11,384 nt of DNA, from NCBI GenBank assembly GCA_031177795.1, contig JAPSKG010000049.1:1-11384 (forward strand). The letters are read 5' to 3'. Source of the DNA: Domibacillus sp. Its GTDB lineage: Bacteria > Bacillota > Bacilli > Bacillales > Domibacillaceae. The first letter of the stretch is position 1. Every line of letters begins with the position of its first letter. Shown here one piece after another: positions 1-6,910 of the stretch. The notes beneath the pieces were generated by a model. It saw nothing but the letters and a program-made list of their open reading frames with translations, ran no database searches and had not been told where the DNA came from. The position numbers and the translations under genes were made by a program.

Positions 1-1
1 T

Positions 2-670
2 GTTTTGCATATGTATTCTGCAAAAAAAGTAACGGTTTTGTTAATTGCTAACGAAATCGGGCTTGTATTGATTGGGGTAGGCATTGCCCTGGTTTTAAAT
101 TCTTATATGCCAAGTTTGGAAAGCCAGCTCATAAAAATGCAGCAAGAAGTAGAACGGTTATTTGAACGAATATTAGAAGAAATTATTTCTTATTTGCGTA
201 CAAATGAGCACAGCTGGGATGGAAAAGAGCTTACAGAAACAGCGGATCTGCTGAAGAAAGCAAAGTCATTGGCGTTTAAAGATGTCCAAAATCATTTTAC
301 CCGCCATAACAGCTTGTTTTATCAGTACTTTACAATGAGGGAAAAACAATTTGATATAATTGAGCGGCTTATTACAGTTGTAGTGTCAATTTCACATCGT
401 CCTGAGCAAGCGCAAATGCTTGCAGATTTTATGCAAGAAGTAAAAGAAAATATAAATCCTGGCAACACGGCAAAATTGCACTTAAACCATTTAAATGATT
501 TAAAAAAAGAGTTTGAAGAAATGCCTTTGCCTAAAACGCGTGAAGAATTTGAAGCGCGGGCGGCCTTGCTCCAATTTATCCGCGAGATGGAAAGTTATTT
601 AATCATTAAAGCCCGTTTTCGGGGCATGAAAAAAAGCACGCCTCAAAAAGCGCGCCCGTCTGTCACATAA
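2..670 (+). CDS. yqjA: YqjA-like aromatic acid exporter family membrane protein, 3' part
   Basis: This is the C-terminal 222 residues of a membrane protein; the frame is open to the left edge, so the N-terminal transmembrane bundle lies outside the window. The visible part begins with one last hydrophobic segment (about residues 12-35, with VLLIANEIGLVLIGVGIALV). A long charged, mostly helical cytoplasmic domain follows and ends in a basic tail (KKSTPQKARPSVT). This is the usual layout of the Bacillus YqjA / DUF939 (ArAE_1 plus ArAE_1_C) family, whose full length is about 320 residues. The name comes from similarity to aromatic acid exporters; no substrate can be read from the sequence. The TTG at 5 and ATG at 11 are internal codons and not starts. 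The last codons overlap the convergent gene prli42 by 8 bases and carry that gene's probable terminator. Confidence 0.82.
   Translation, partial: VLHMYSAKKVTVLLIANEIGLVLIGVGIALVLNSYMPSLESQLIKMQQEVERLFERILEEIISYLRTNEHSWDGKELTETADLLKKAKSLAFKDVQNHFTRHNSLFYQYFTMREKQFDIIERLITVVVSISHRPEQAQMLADFMQEVKENINPGNTAKLHLNHLNDLKKEFEEMPLPKTREEFEARAALLQFIREMESYLIIKARFRGMKKSTPQKARPSVT
629..655 (-). terminator. Intrinsic terminator of prli42, inside the yqjA coding sequence
   Basis: Read on the minus strand, GCGCGC (655-650), an 8-base loop and GCGTGC (641-636) form a six-pair GC-rich stem with one G-U pair, followed at once by seven T (635-629). It lies 8 bases beyond the prli42 stop. On the plus strand the same bases would give an A-C mismatch in the middle of the stem and no T run, so the signal works in one direction only. 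Confidence 0.6.
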
Positions 671-758
671 ACATTGTCAATCCAAACATAAGCGTGGATG
701 CCAGCATAACAAATAGCATAATGTATACAACAATTTTTTGAACGGTTTTATTGCGCAT
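663..758 (-). CDS. prli42: Stressosome-associated membrane miniprotein Prli42
   Basis: A 31-residue protein, MRNKTVQKIVVYIML followed by FVMLASTLMFGLTMFM. It has a short basic N-terminus (R2, K4, K8) and then one continuous hydrophobic segment of about 22 residues reaching the C-terminus. Length, basic head, VVY-x-ML motif and position match the Prli42 family. In Listeria this membrane miniprotein tethers the RsbR stressosome and is needed for its activation, and it is described as conserved in Firmicutes. The start is supported by AAAGGAGAG seven bases or so upstream and by a TTGATT-17-TACAAT promoter. It runs convergent to yqjA with an 8-base overlap. No stressosome genes lie in this window, so the partner is inferred. 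At this size it is easily missed by gene callers. Confidence 0.85.
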   Translation of the reverse strand: MRNKTVQKIVVYIMLFVMLASTLMFGLTMFM

Positions 759-789
759 AAAACTCTCCTTTAATCTTTTCTTAGTTTTT

Positions 790-818
790 ATTGTACTGGC
801 ATTTACGAGCAGAATCAA
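790..818 (-). promoter_or_regulatory. Sigma-A-type promoter of prli42
   Basis: On the minus strand, TTGATT (818-813), a 17-base spacer and TACAAT (795-790) match the housekeeping consensus at 4/6 and 5/6. The expected transcript start near 783 would leave a leader of about 25 bases containing the prli42 Shine-Dalgarno sequence. Confidence 0.65.
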
Positions 819-848
819 CTAAAGCAAAATAAGAGCAAGAGCTTTCAA

Positions 849-879
849 TTAAAGAAAAAAGACGGCAATTTTTCTTTAA
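849..879. repeat. Perfect 11-bp inverted repeat before the mce ribosome binding site
   Basis: TTAAAGAAAAA (849-859) and TTTTTCTTTAA (869-879) are exact inverse complements around a 9-base loop. The right arm ends at the first bases of the mce Shine-Dalgarno sequence (AAAGGGG, 878-884). The stem is almost all A-T and has no T run outside itself, so it is not a classical terminator. It could be a weak leader hairpin or a protein-binding palindrome. Confidence 0.5.
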
Positions 880-892
880 AGGGGATGAAGAA

Positions 893-1300
893 ATGAATAA
901 AGTGGACCATATTGGCATTGCAGTATCTTCACTTCAAGAATCGATAGCTTTATACACAGAAAAGCTCGGAATGCAGCACATTAAAACAGAAGCAGTTTAT
1001 TCGCAAGGTGTAAACGTGGCGTTTATTGATGCAGGAAACGTGAAAATTGAATTGCTTGAACCAATAAACAGGGAAAGCCCGATTGCAAAGTTTATTGAAA
1101 AGCGGGGACAGGGCATACATCATATTGCTTACAAAGTTAGCAACATAGAAAACCGCATTGCGGAAATAAAAGAAAAAGGCATACAGCTTATTAATGAAAA
1201 TCCAACAGCGGGAGCAGGCGGTGCTCAAGTGGCTTTTATGCACCCAAAATCAACAGGCGGCGTCTTAATGGAGATTTGTGAAAAAAAGGAGGAACTGTGA
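893..1300 (+). CDS. mce: Methylmalonyl-CoA epimerase (VOC fold)
   Basis: 135 residues, the usual length for this small VOC/glyoxalase-fold enzyme, which interconverts (2R)- and (2S)-methylmalonyl-CoA in propionate metabolism. Two beta-alpha-beta-beta-beta modules are visible. The metal ligands expected from characterised epimerases can be placed at H6 (VDHIGIAV), E53 (VKIELLEP), H77 (GIHHIAYKV) and E127 (VLMEICE), and the GAGGAQVAFMHPKSTGGVL signature is near the C-terminus. The ATG at 893 follows AAAGGGG at a spacing of 8. The stop overlaps the next gene's start (TGATG), so the pair is translationally coupled. It corresponds to B. subtilis yqjC. I see only a weak candidate promoter (TTTACG at 802, CAAAAT at 825), which would overlap the divergent prli42 promoter. 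Annotation as a generic VOC protein is the only alternative. Confidence 0.93.
   Translation: MNKVDHIGIAVSSLQESIALYTEKLGMQHIKTEAVYSQGVNVAFIDAGNVKIELLEPINRESPIAKFIEKRGQGIHHIAYKVSNIENRIAEIKEKGIQLINENPTAGAGGAQVAFMHPKSTGGVLMEICEKKEEL
1285..1292 (+). promoter_or_regulatory. Ribosome binding site deciding the pccB start
   Basis: AAAGGAGG lies inside the end of mce. It is 7 bases from the ATG at 1300 but only 4 from the in-frame GTG at 1297, which favours the ATG. Confidence 0.7.
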
Positions 1301-2853
1301 TGACAGACATTTTCGACAGCATTTATGAACTGCAAGACAGACGACGTGAAGTTGAACTTGGCGGCGGAGATGAACGGATAGAAAAGCAGCATGAAAAAGG
1401 GAAGCTAACTGCAAGGGAACGAATTGAGCTGTTGGTGGACAAAAATACTTTCGTTGAATTAAATCCTTTTATGGAACACCGAAGCACCGACTTTGGCCTT
1501 GCCGGAGTAAAAGGGCCAGGAGACGGGGTTGTCACCGGATACGGAAAAGTGAACGGGCGTCCAATTTATTTGTTTTCGCAGGACTTTACCGTTTTTGGCG
1601 GGGCTTTGGGTGAAGTGCATGCCCAAAAAATTGTACATGTAATGGAACTGGCAGCAAAAACTGGTGCCCCGTTTATTGGCTTAAATGACTCGGGCGGTGC
1701 ACGCATTCAAGAAGGAGTGTTGTCGCTTGACGGATATGGGCACGTTTTTTACCGCAATTCCATTTATTCAGGGGTAATTCCTCAAATTTCTGTTATATTA
1801 GGTCCTTGTGCAGGCGGAGCTGTTTATTCGCCAGCGATTACTGACTTTGTTTTTATGGTTGATCAAACAAGCCAAATGTTTATCACAGGCCCAAAAGTGA
1901 TTGAAACAGTCACAGGAGAAAAAATTTCTGCCGAGGATTTAGGCGGATCAAAAGTACATAATACAGTAAGCGGAAACGCCCATTTCCGTGGAAACACCGA
2001 AGAAGAAGTTTTAGATATGGTCCGGACACTTTTAACGTACTTGCCACAAAACAATAAAGAAAAAACACCCATTAAAAATAGCACTGAAATTGAAAGCGAT
2101 TACTTGGAGGGGGTAGTTGATCTTGTTCCCTTTGACGGCCTGCGTCCATATGATATCCGGAAAGTGCTTGAATGTGTAGTAGATAAAAATTCATTTATGG
2201 AAGTTCAAAAAGAATTTGCAAAAAACATCGTCGTAGGTTTTGCGCGCATTCAAGGAGAAACAGTGGGCTTTGTATGTAATCAGCCAAAATTTATGGCAGG
2301 AGGGCTCGATATTGACTCTTCAGATAAAGCAGCCCGGTTTATCCGCTTTTGCGACTCGTTTAATATTCCTATTATTACATTTGAAGATGTTTCAGGATTT
2401 TTTCCTGGCGTAAAACAAGAGCATGGTGGGATTATCCGGCACGGTGCAAAAATCCTGTATGCTTACTCTGAAGCAACAGTGCCTAAAATCACTGTTATTT
2501 TGCGGAAAGCATACGGAGGTGCTTATGTTGCTTTGAATTCAAAGTCTATTGGCGCCGACTTGGTTTTTTCCTGGCCAAATGCAGAAATTGCTGTAATGGG
2601 ACCGCAGGGGGCAGCCAATATTATTTTCGCCCGTGAAATTGAAGCAAGTGATAATCCGGAAAAAACAAGGCAAGCAAAAATTGAAGAATACCGTGAAAAA
2701 TTTGCCAATCCGTATGTGGCAGCAGCCAGAGGTATGGTAGACGATGTAATTGACCCGCGGGAAACACGTATAAAACTGATTCAAGCTTTAGAGATGCTGA
2801 GGACAAAAGAAGAAGCGCGCCCGGAGAAAAAGCATGGAAACATTCCTTTGTAA
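1300..2853 (+). CDS. yqjD: Acyl-CoA (propionyl-CoA) carboxylase, carboxyltransferase subunit
   Basis: 517 residues, a full-length PccB/MmdA-type carboxyltransferase with two crotonase-like halves. The N-terminal half carries SGGARIQEG (131-139) and GPCAGGAVYSPA (168-179). The C-terminal half carries SGFFPGVKQEHGGIIRHGAK (365-384) and AYGGAYVAL (404-412). These glycine-rich turns form the two oxyanion holes for acyl-CoA and carboxybiotin. Asp420 in IGADLVF appears to match the aspartate that favours propionyl-CoA over acetyl-CoA in Streptomyces PccB (inferred by motif position). The enzyme would transfer carboxyl from biotin to propionyl-CoA to give methylmalonyl-CoA, the substrate of the adjacent epimerase. 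No biotin carboxylase or biotin carrier gene is nearby, so it must borrow them. A methylmalonyl-CoA decarboxylase alpha subunit is the main alternative. The frame could start three bases earlier at GTG 1297. Confidence 0.92.
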   Translation: MTDIFDSIYELQDRRREVELGGGDERIEKQHEKGKLTARERIELLVDKNTFVELNPFMEHRSTDFGLAGVKGPGDGVVTGYGKVNGRPIYLFSQDFTVFGGALGEVHAQKIVHVMELAAKTGAPFIGLNDSGGARIQEGVLSLDGYGHVFYRNSIYSGVIPQISVILGPCAGGAVYSPAITDFVFMVDQTSQMFITGPKVIETVTGEKISAEDLGGSKVHNTVSGNAHFRGNTEEEVLDMVRTLLTYLPQNNKEKTPIKNSTEIESDYLEGVVDLVPFDGLRPYDIRKVLECVVDKNSFMEVQKEFAKNIVVGFARIQGETVGFVCNQPKFMAGGLDIDSSDKAARFIRFCDSFNIPIITFEDVSGFFPGVKQEHGGIIRHGAKILYAYSEATVPKITVILRKAYGGAYVALNSKSIGADLVFSWPNAEIAVMGPQGAANIIFAREIEASDNPEKTRQAKIEEYREKFANPYVAAARGMVDDVIDPRETRIKLIQALEMLRTKEEARPEKKHGNIPL

Positions 2854-2885
2854 AACAGGGCAGCGGAGAAGCAAATGTGTCCAAA

Positions 2886-2914
2886 CTGATTTTTCAAATA
2901 AAAACGTTTATACT
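2886..2914 (+). promoter_or_regulatory. Possible sigma-A-type promoter of yqjE, with an internal palindrome
   Basis: CTGATT (2886-2891), a 17-base spacer and TATACT (2909-2914) match the consensus at 3/6 and 5/6, with the transcript start expected near 2921, ahead of the GGAGG at 2933. The exact palindrome AAACGTTT (2902-2909) sits at the end of the spacer. The 90-bp gap also lacks a terminator, so read-through from pccB is equally possible. Confidence 0.4.
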
Positions 2915-2943
2915 TAAATAGGCAGAAAATTTGGAGGTGCGGC

Positions 2944-4071
2944 GTGGTTAACGAACAGCGATTATTAAATGAATTTTTGGAACTCGTCCAAATCGATTCT
3001 GAAACAAAGCATGAGCAAACGATTGCCAGATCGTTAAAAGAAAAATTTACTGCGCTTGGCGTCAATGTTTATGAAGATGATGCAGCAGCAAAAACCGGGC
3101 ATGGGGCCGGAAACTTAATTTGCACTTTGCCAGCATTAAAAAAAGGTGTGGATCCAATTTATTTTACTTCACATATGGACACAGTAGTACCTGCAAATGG
3201 TGTGAAGCCAGTGGTGGAAAATGGGATAGTAAAAACGGATGGCACGACTATTCTGGGAGCAGACGATAAAGCAGGCATTGCTGCTATGTTTGAAATGATT
3301 CGCCAGTTAAAAGAGCAGCATATACAGCATGGAGAAATTCAATTCATTATTACGGTTGGTGAAGAATCCGGATTGGTTGGCGCAAAAGTCCTTGATCCTT
3401 CTTTGATTACGGCCAAGTATGGCTTCGCTCTTGATAGCGACGGCGATGTTGGAAACGTTATTGTTGCTGCCCCAACACAAGCTAAGCTGACGGCGCGCAT
3501 ATACGGTAAAACAGCTCATGCAGGCGTTGCGCCAGAAAAAGGCGTTTCAGCAATCACCATGGCTGCTAAATCAATTTCACGGATGCCGCTTGGCCGCATC
3601 GATGCAGAAACAACAGCGAACATAGGCCGGTTTGAAGGAGGAACAGCAACAAATATTGTTTGCGACTTTGTTGAAATTTTAGCGGAAGCCCGTTCTCTTG
3701 ATCCTGCAAAGATGGAAAAACAAACGTCTAAAATGAAAGCAGCATTTGAAGAAGTAGCAGCCGAAATGGGCGGCCGTGCGGAAGTAAACATTGAAATCAT
3801 GTACCCGGGCTTTAAATTCGGTGCAGAAGACTACGTAGTAAAGGTTGCACAAAAAGCAGCCGGGAAAATTGGGCGTCAGTCCAAGTTGCTCACAAGCGGC
3901 GGTGGAAGTGATGCAAACGTGATTGCTGGTTTTGGGATCCCGACTGTAAACCTGGCAGTAGGTTATGAAGACATTCACACGGTAAAAGAAAAAATGCCTG
4001 TTAAAGAACTTGTTAAGCTGGCTGAGCTGGCAACAGCGATTGTTGAAATTGCTGCAGAGCACAAAAACTAA
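2944..4071 (+). CDS. yqjE: M20-family tripeptidase-like metallopeptidase (PepT-like)
   Basis: 375 residues, a cytoplasmic two-zinc aminopeptidase-like enzyme related to peptidase T. The metal-site residues are visible in order: H77 with D79 (SHMDTV), bridging D107 or D108 (LGADDKAG), catalytic E140 and ligand E141 (GEESGL), D164 (ALDSDG) and H345 (GYEDIHTVKEKM). The inserted dimerisation domain (about 178-290) contains GKTAHAG (188-194). The start is GTG at 2944, 6 bases after GGAGG (2933-2937). It corresponds to B. subtilis yqjE. The exact peptide substrate is unknown, and related M20 enzymes also act on acyl- or carbamoyl-amino acids. It follows pccB by 90 bp and precedes gndA by 23 bp without an obvious terminator, so it may share transcripts on both sides. 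Confidence 0.9.
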   Translation: MVNEQRLLNEFLELVQIDSETKHEQTIARSLKEKFTALGVNVYEDDAAAKTGHGAGNLICTLPALKKGVDPIYFTSHMDTVVPANGVKPVVENGIVKTDGTTILGADDKAGIAAMFEMIRQLKEQHIQHGEIQFIITVGEESGLVGAKVLDPSLITAKYGFALDSDGDVGNVIVAAPTQAKLTARIYGKTAHAGVAPEKGVSAITMAAKSISRMPLGRIDAETTANIGRFEGGTATNIVCDFVEILAEARSLDPAKMEKQTSKMKAAFEEVAAEMGGRAEVNIEIMYPGFKFGAEDYVVKVAQKAAGKIGRQSKLLTSGGGSDANVIAGFGIPTVNLAVGYEDIHTVKEKMPVKELVKLAELATAIVEIAAEHKN

Positions 4072-4094
4072 TAGAGAAAGAAGGACTTAAGTTT

Positions 4095-5504
4095 ATGACA
4101 AAGCAGCAAATTGGCGTTGTTGGGCTTGCCGTAATGGGCAAAAACCTCGCATGGAACATTGAAAGCCGTGGTTATACCGTTTCTGTTTTTAATCGTTCTT
4201 CTGAAAAAACAAATGAAATGATGAATGAAAGCGAAGGCAAGAACATTGTGCCAGCTTACTCCATTGAAGAATTTGTTCAATCTCTTGAAGTGCCACGCAA
4301 AATTTTGCTTATGGTAAAAGCAGGAGAAGCAACAGATAAAACTATTGATTCATTAAAGCCTCATTTGGAAAAAGGTGACATCATTATTGATGGAGGCAAT
4401 ACTTTTTTTAAAGATACACAACGGCGCAATAACGAGCTTGCTGAGCTTGGGTTTCATTTTATTGGCACAGGTGTTTCGGGAGGAGAAGAAGGCGCGCTTA
4501 CAGGCCCTTCTATTATGCCGGGCGGACAAAAAGAAGCATATGAGCTTGTTGCCCCGATTTTAAAAGATATCTCTGCAAAAGTAGAGGGAGAAGCGTGCTG
4601 CACATACATTGGCGGCGATGGAGCAGGACATTATGTGAAAATGGTTCATAATGGAATTGAATACGGGGATATGCAACTAATTGCCGAAGCGTATGCTTTA
4701 TTAAAAAATGTGCTTGGATTATCTGCGGAAGAACTGCATACAGTTTTCTCTGATTGGAATAAAGGAGAACTGGACAGCTACTTAATTGAAATTACAGCGG
4801 ATATTTTTACAAAAAAAGACGAAGAAACCGGCCAGCCGCTTGTTGATCTTATTTTAGATGAAGCTGCACAAAAAGGAACAGGGAAGTGGACAAGTCAAAG
4901 TGCGCTTGACCTTGGTGTTCCGCTTCCGCTTATTACAGAGTCTGTTTTTGCCCGTTTTATCTCTTCATTGAAAGAAGAGCGTGTAAGGGCAGCAAACGTC
5001 TTAAATGGGCCTGTAAGCCAATTTAAAGGTGACCGAAACAGCTTTATTGAATCTGTGCGCCGTGCCCTTTACATGGGGAAAATCTGCTCATATGCACAAG
5101 GTTTCGCTCAAATGAAAGCTGCGTCTGAAGAATATGGATGGAATTTAAAATATGGAGACATTGCGATGATTTTCCGCGGGGGCTGTATTATACGCGCTCA
5201 GTTCCTGCAAAAAATCAAAGAAGCATATGACCGGGATGCTCATCTCGACAACCTGCTTCTTGATCCTTACTTTAGTGAAATTACAAACGAGTACCACACA
5301 GCACTGCGGGAAACAGTGGCAAATGCTGTTTTAAACGGTGTACCGGTGCCCACATTATCTTCAGCAATGGCATATTACGACAGTTACCGGAGTGCCGTTC
5401 TGCCTGCAAATTTGATTCAGGCGCAACGTGATTATTTCGGTGCACACACATATCGCCGGCTTGATAAAGAAGGTACTTTCCACACAGAGTGGATGGGAAA
5501 ATAA
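4095..5504 (+). CDS. gndA: 6-phosphogluconate dehydrogenase, decarboxylating (NADP-type)
   Basis: 469 residues, full length. It oxidises and decarboxylates 6-phosphogluconate to ribulose 5-phosphate and makes NADPH in the oxidative pentose phosphate pathway. The Rossmann start is GVVGLAVMGKNLA (7-19), and NRSSEKT (33-39) is the usual NADP 2'-phosphate contact. The substrate loop is GVSGGEEGALTGPSIMPGG (126-144). The catalytic Lys and Glu are K182 and E189 in KMVHNGIEYGDMQ, and the family signature ends in DEAAQKGTGKW (255-265). The C-terminal tail that closes the partner subunit's active site is intact. The ATG follows AAGGA (4081-4085) at a spacing of 9. It ends before a strong terminator. 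In this genome it faces zwf, the preceding enzyme of the pathway, across the inserted oxidoreductase gene. Confidence 0.97.
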   Translation: MTKQQIGVVGLAVMGKNLAWNIESRGYTVSVFNRSSEKTNEMMNESEGKNIVPAYSIEEFVQSLEVPRKILLMVKAGEATDKTIDSLKPHLEKGDIIIDGGNTFFKDTQRRNNELAELGFHFIGTGVSGGEEGALTGPSIMPGGQKEAYELVAPILKDISAKVEGEACCTYIGGDGAGHYVKMVHNGIEYGDMQLIAEAYALLKNVLGLSAEELHTVFSDWNKGELDSYLIEITADIFTKKDEETGQPLVDLILDEAAQKGTGKWTSQSALDLGVPLPLITESVFARFISSLKEERVRAANVLNGPVSQFKGDRNSFIESVRRALYMGKICSYAQGFAQMKAASEEYGWNLKYGDIAMIFRGGCIIRAQFLQKIKEAYDRDAHLDNLLLDPYFSEITNEYHTALRETVANAVLNGVPVPTLSSAMAYYDSYRSAVLPANLIQAQRDYFGAHTYRRLDKEGTFHTEWMGK

Positions 5505-5619
5505 AAGCTATTTTAAGCCGGAAAAATGCAGGTATGGAAAATTCCTTGATTTCCAGCTGACAATTCAAAAGCCAGCAGCAGTTAAATTAACAGACGAATG
5601 GACAAGGCCAGCTAAAAGC

Positions 5620-5651
5620 AAAAAAGCACCGTTAAAATCGGTGCTTTTTTT
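5620..5651 (+). terminator. Intrinsic terminator of gndA
   Basis: AAAAAAGCACCG (5620-5631), a 7-base loop and CGGTGCTTTTTT form a perfect 12-pair stem running into seven T (5645-5651). It lies 116 bp after the gndA stop. Apart from this hairpin and the leader of the next gene, I see nothing coding in the 291-bp gap between gndA and the oxidoreductase. Confidence 0.92.
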
Positions 5652-5783
5652 ATTAACCCGTTTTTCAAAAAGAAAAATAGAGTACTATATCCTTTAAAAC
5701 AAACATAAAATTTAACGAGGGTTATTGGCAAAAAATAAATTTGTGTGGGTATTGCATGGCTGTTTTTATTTTGTTATGCCCGT

Positions 5784-5788
5784 GGAGG
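5784..5788 (+). promoter_or_regulatory. Ribosome binding site deciding the oxidoreductase start
   Basis: GGAGG lies 7 bases before ATG 5796 but only 1 base before the in-frame ATG 5790, and downstream of the GTG at 5745. It therefore selects 5796, which also matches the MKAMV start typical of the family. Confidence 0.8.
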
Positions 5789-5795
5789 AATGATT

Positions 5796-6764
5796 ATGAA
5801 AGCAATGGTAGCCACTAAATACGGACCACCAGAGGTACTTCAACTCAAAGAGATAGAAAAGCCCGTTCCCAATCACGGGGAAATATTGATAAAAGTCCAT
5901 GCTACAGCAGTATCATCAGGAGATTCACGGCTGCGAAAAGCTGACCCGTTTGCAATCAGGCTGTTTTTTGGTTTAGTAAAACCTAAAAAAGCTGTTTTGG
6001 GGGCTGTTGTAGCCGGGGAAATTGAAGCGATAGGCGAGGGTGTAACACTTTTTAAAAAAGGAGATCAAGTTTTTGCATCTACTGGCATGACTTTTGGCGC
6101 TTATGCGGAGTATAAATGCTTGCATGAGCATGGAGCGATAGCAATAAAACCAAAAAATGCAACTTACGAAGAAGCTGCAGCTATTCCTTTTGGTGGAAAT
6201 ACAGCTTTGTATTTTCTTAGAAAAGGAAATATTCAAAGAGGCGATAAAGTGTTAATTTATGGAGCTTCTGGAGCGGTAGGAACTGCTGCCGTACAGCTTG
6301 CCAAACATTTTGGGGCAGAAGTTACCGGAGTGTGCAGTACTGATAACGTGGAAATGGTTAAGTTCTTAGGAGCCGATAAAGTCATTGATTACACCAAAGA
6401 GGATTTTGCTAAATGCAATGAAACCTTTCATGTTATATTTGACACGGTAGGTAAAATGCCGTTTTCACAGGGTAAAAGATTGCTAAAGAAAAAAGGATTC
6501 TTGCTGTTAAGCGCTGCAGGGTTGTCCCATACAATTATGGGATTATGGACTTCCATAACAAGCCGCAAGAAAGTAGTAGTTGGAGTCGTACAGGAAAAAG
6601 CACAAGATCAACGTTTCCTAAAAGAGCTTTTGGAAACAGGAAAGATAAAGTCAGTTATAGATAGATGTTATCCATTAGAACAAATTCCAGAAGCCCATAA
6701 ATATGTGGAAAAAGGGCATAAAAAGGGAAATGTAGTCATCACCATTAAGCATAAGAGTGATTAA
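5796..6764 (+). CDS. Zinc-less medium-chain NAD(P)-dependent oxidoreductase (quinone oxidoreductase-like)
   Basis: 322 residues of the MDR superfamily. The N-terminal GroES-like domain has the usual EVLQLKEIEKPVPNHGEILIKV opening, split here as EVLQLKEIEKP (13-23) and GEILIKV (28-34). At the place where zinc alcohol dehydrogenases have a catalytic Cys it has SSGDSR (40-45), and no structural four-Cys lobe is present, so it should be a zinc-less enone/quinone reductase. The Rossmann domain has GASGAVGTAAVQLAKHFGA (156-174), followed by CSTDN (180-184), where Ser/Thr rather than acidic residues suggests NADPH. The true substrate is unknown. It has its own leader after the gndA terminator; a weak TTGGCA at 5725 could be a -35 box. 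It is not in this position in B. subtilis as I remember it, and its codons look more A-rich than its neighbours, so it may be a later arrival. Confidence 0.87.
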   Translation: MKAMVATKYGPPEVLQLKEIEKPVPNHGEILIKVHATAVSSGDSRLRKADPFAIRLFFGLVKPKKAVLGAVVAGEIEAIGEGVTLFKKGDQVFASTGMTFGAYAEYKCLHEHGAIAIKPKNATYEEAAAIPFGGNTALYFLRKGNIQRGDKVLIYGASGAVGTAAVQLAKHFGAEVTGVCSTDNVEMVKFLGADKVIDYTKEDFAKCNETFHVIFDTVGKMPFSQGKRLLKKKGFLLLSAAGLSHTIMGLWTSITSRKKVVVGVVQEKAQDQRFLKELLETGKIKSVIDRCYPLEQIPEAHKYVEKGHKKGNVVITIKHKSD

Positions 6765-6774
6765 AAAGCATAGG

Positions 6775-6896
6775 GTTAAAGTTGAAGAAAAAGCAAAAGA
6801 AGCAAACATAGCTGATTAGTCAGGGAACGCATTAATCAAAATAAAAACTTTGTCCTGGCTAGTAAAATAAATTCCTTGCTTTTTTAACTTTTTAAC
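6775..6896. repeat. Imperfect nested fold-back after the oxidoreductase gene
   Basis: The outer arms are 6775-6794 (GTTAAAGTTGAAG...AAAAAGC) and 6878-6896 (GCTTTTTTAAC...TTTTTAAC), which pair with small bulges. The inner arms TAGTCAGG (6817-6824) and CCTGGCTA (6854-6861) pair over 8 bases with one G-U. It fills most of the gap between the inserted oxidoreductase and the zwf terminator and contains no reading frame worth calling. It could be a 3' structure or the remains of a small element. Confidence 0.35.
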
Positions 6897-6910
6897 AAAA
6901 AGCTGAAAAG

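Noticed and set aside
2539..3065. Leftward open frames antisense to pccB and yqjE
   Set aside because: Shadows of strongly conserved genes; no ribosome binding sites and no recognisable protein.
5428..5697. 89-codon open frame overlapping the end of gndA
   Set aside because: It runs in another frame through the gndA tail and across the terminator, has no ribosome binding site and resembles no family.
5745..5795. N-terminal extension of the oxidoreductase from GTG 5745
   Set aside because: GGAGG at 5784 lies inside this stretch and points to ATG 5796; the extra residues are not family-like.
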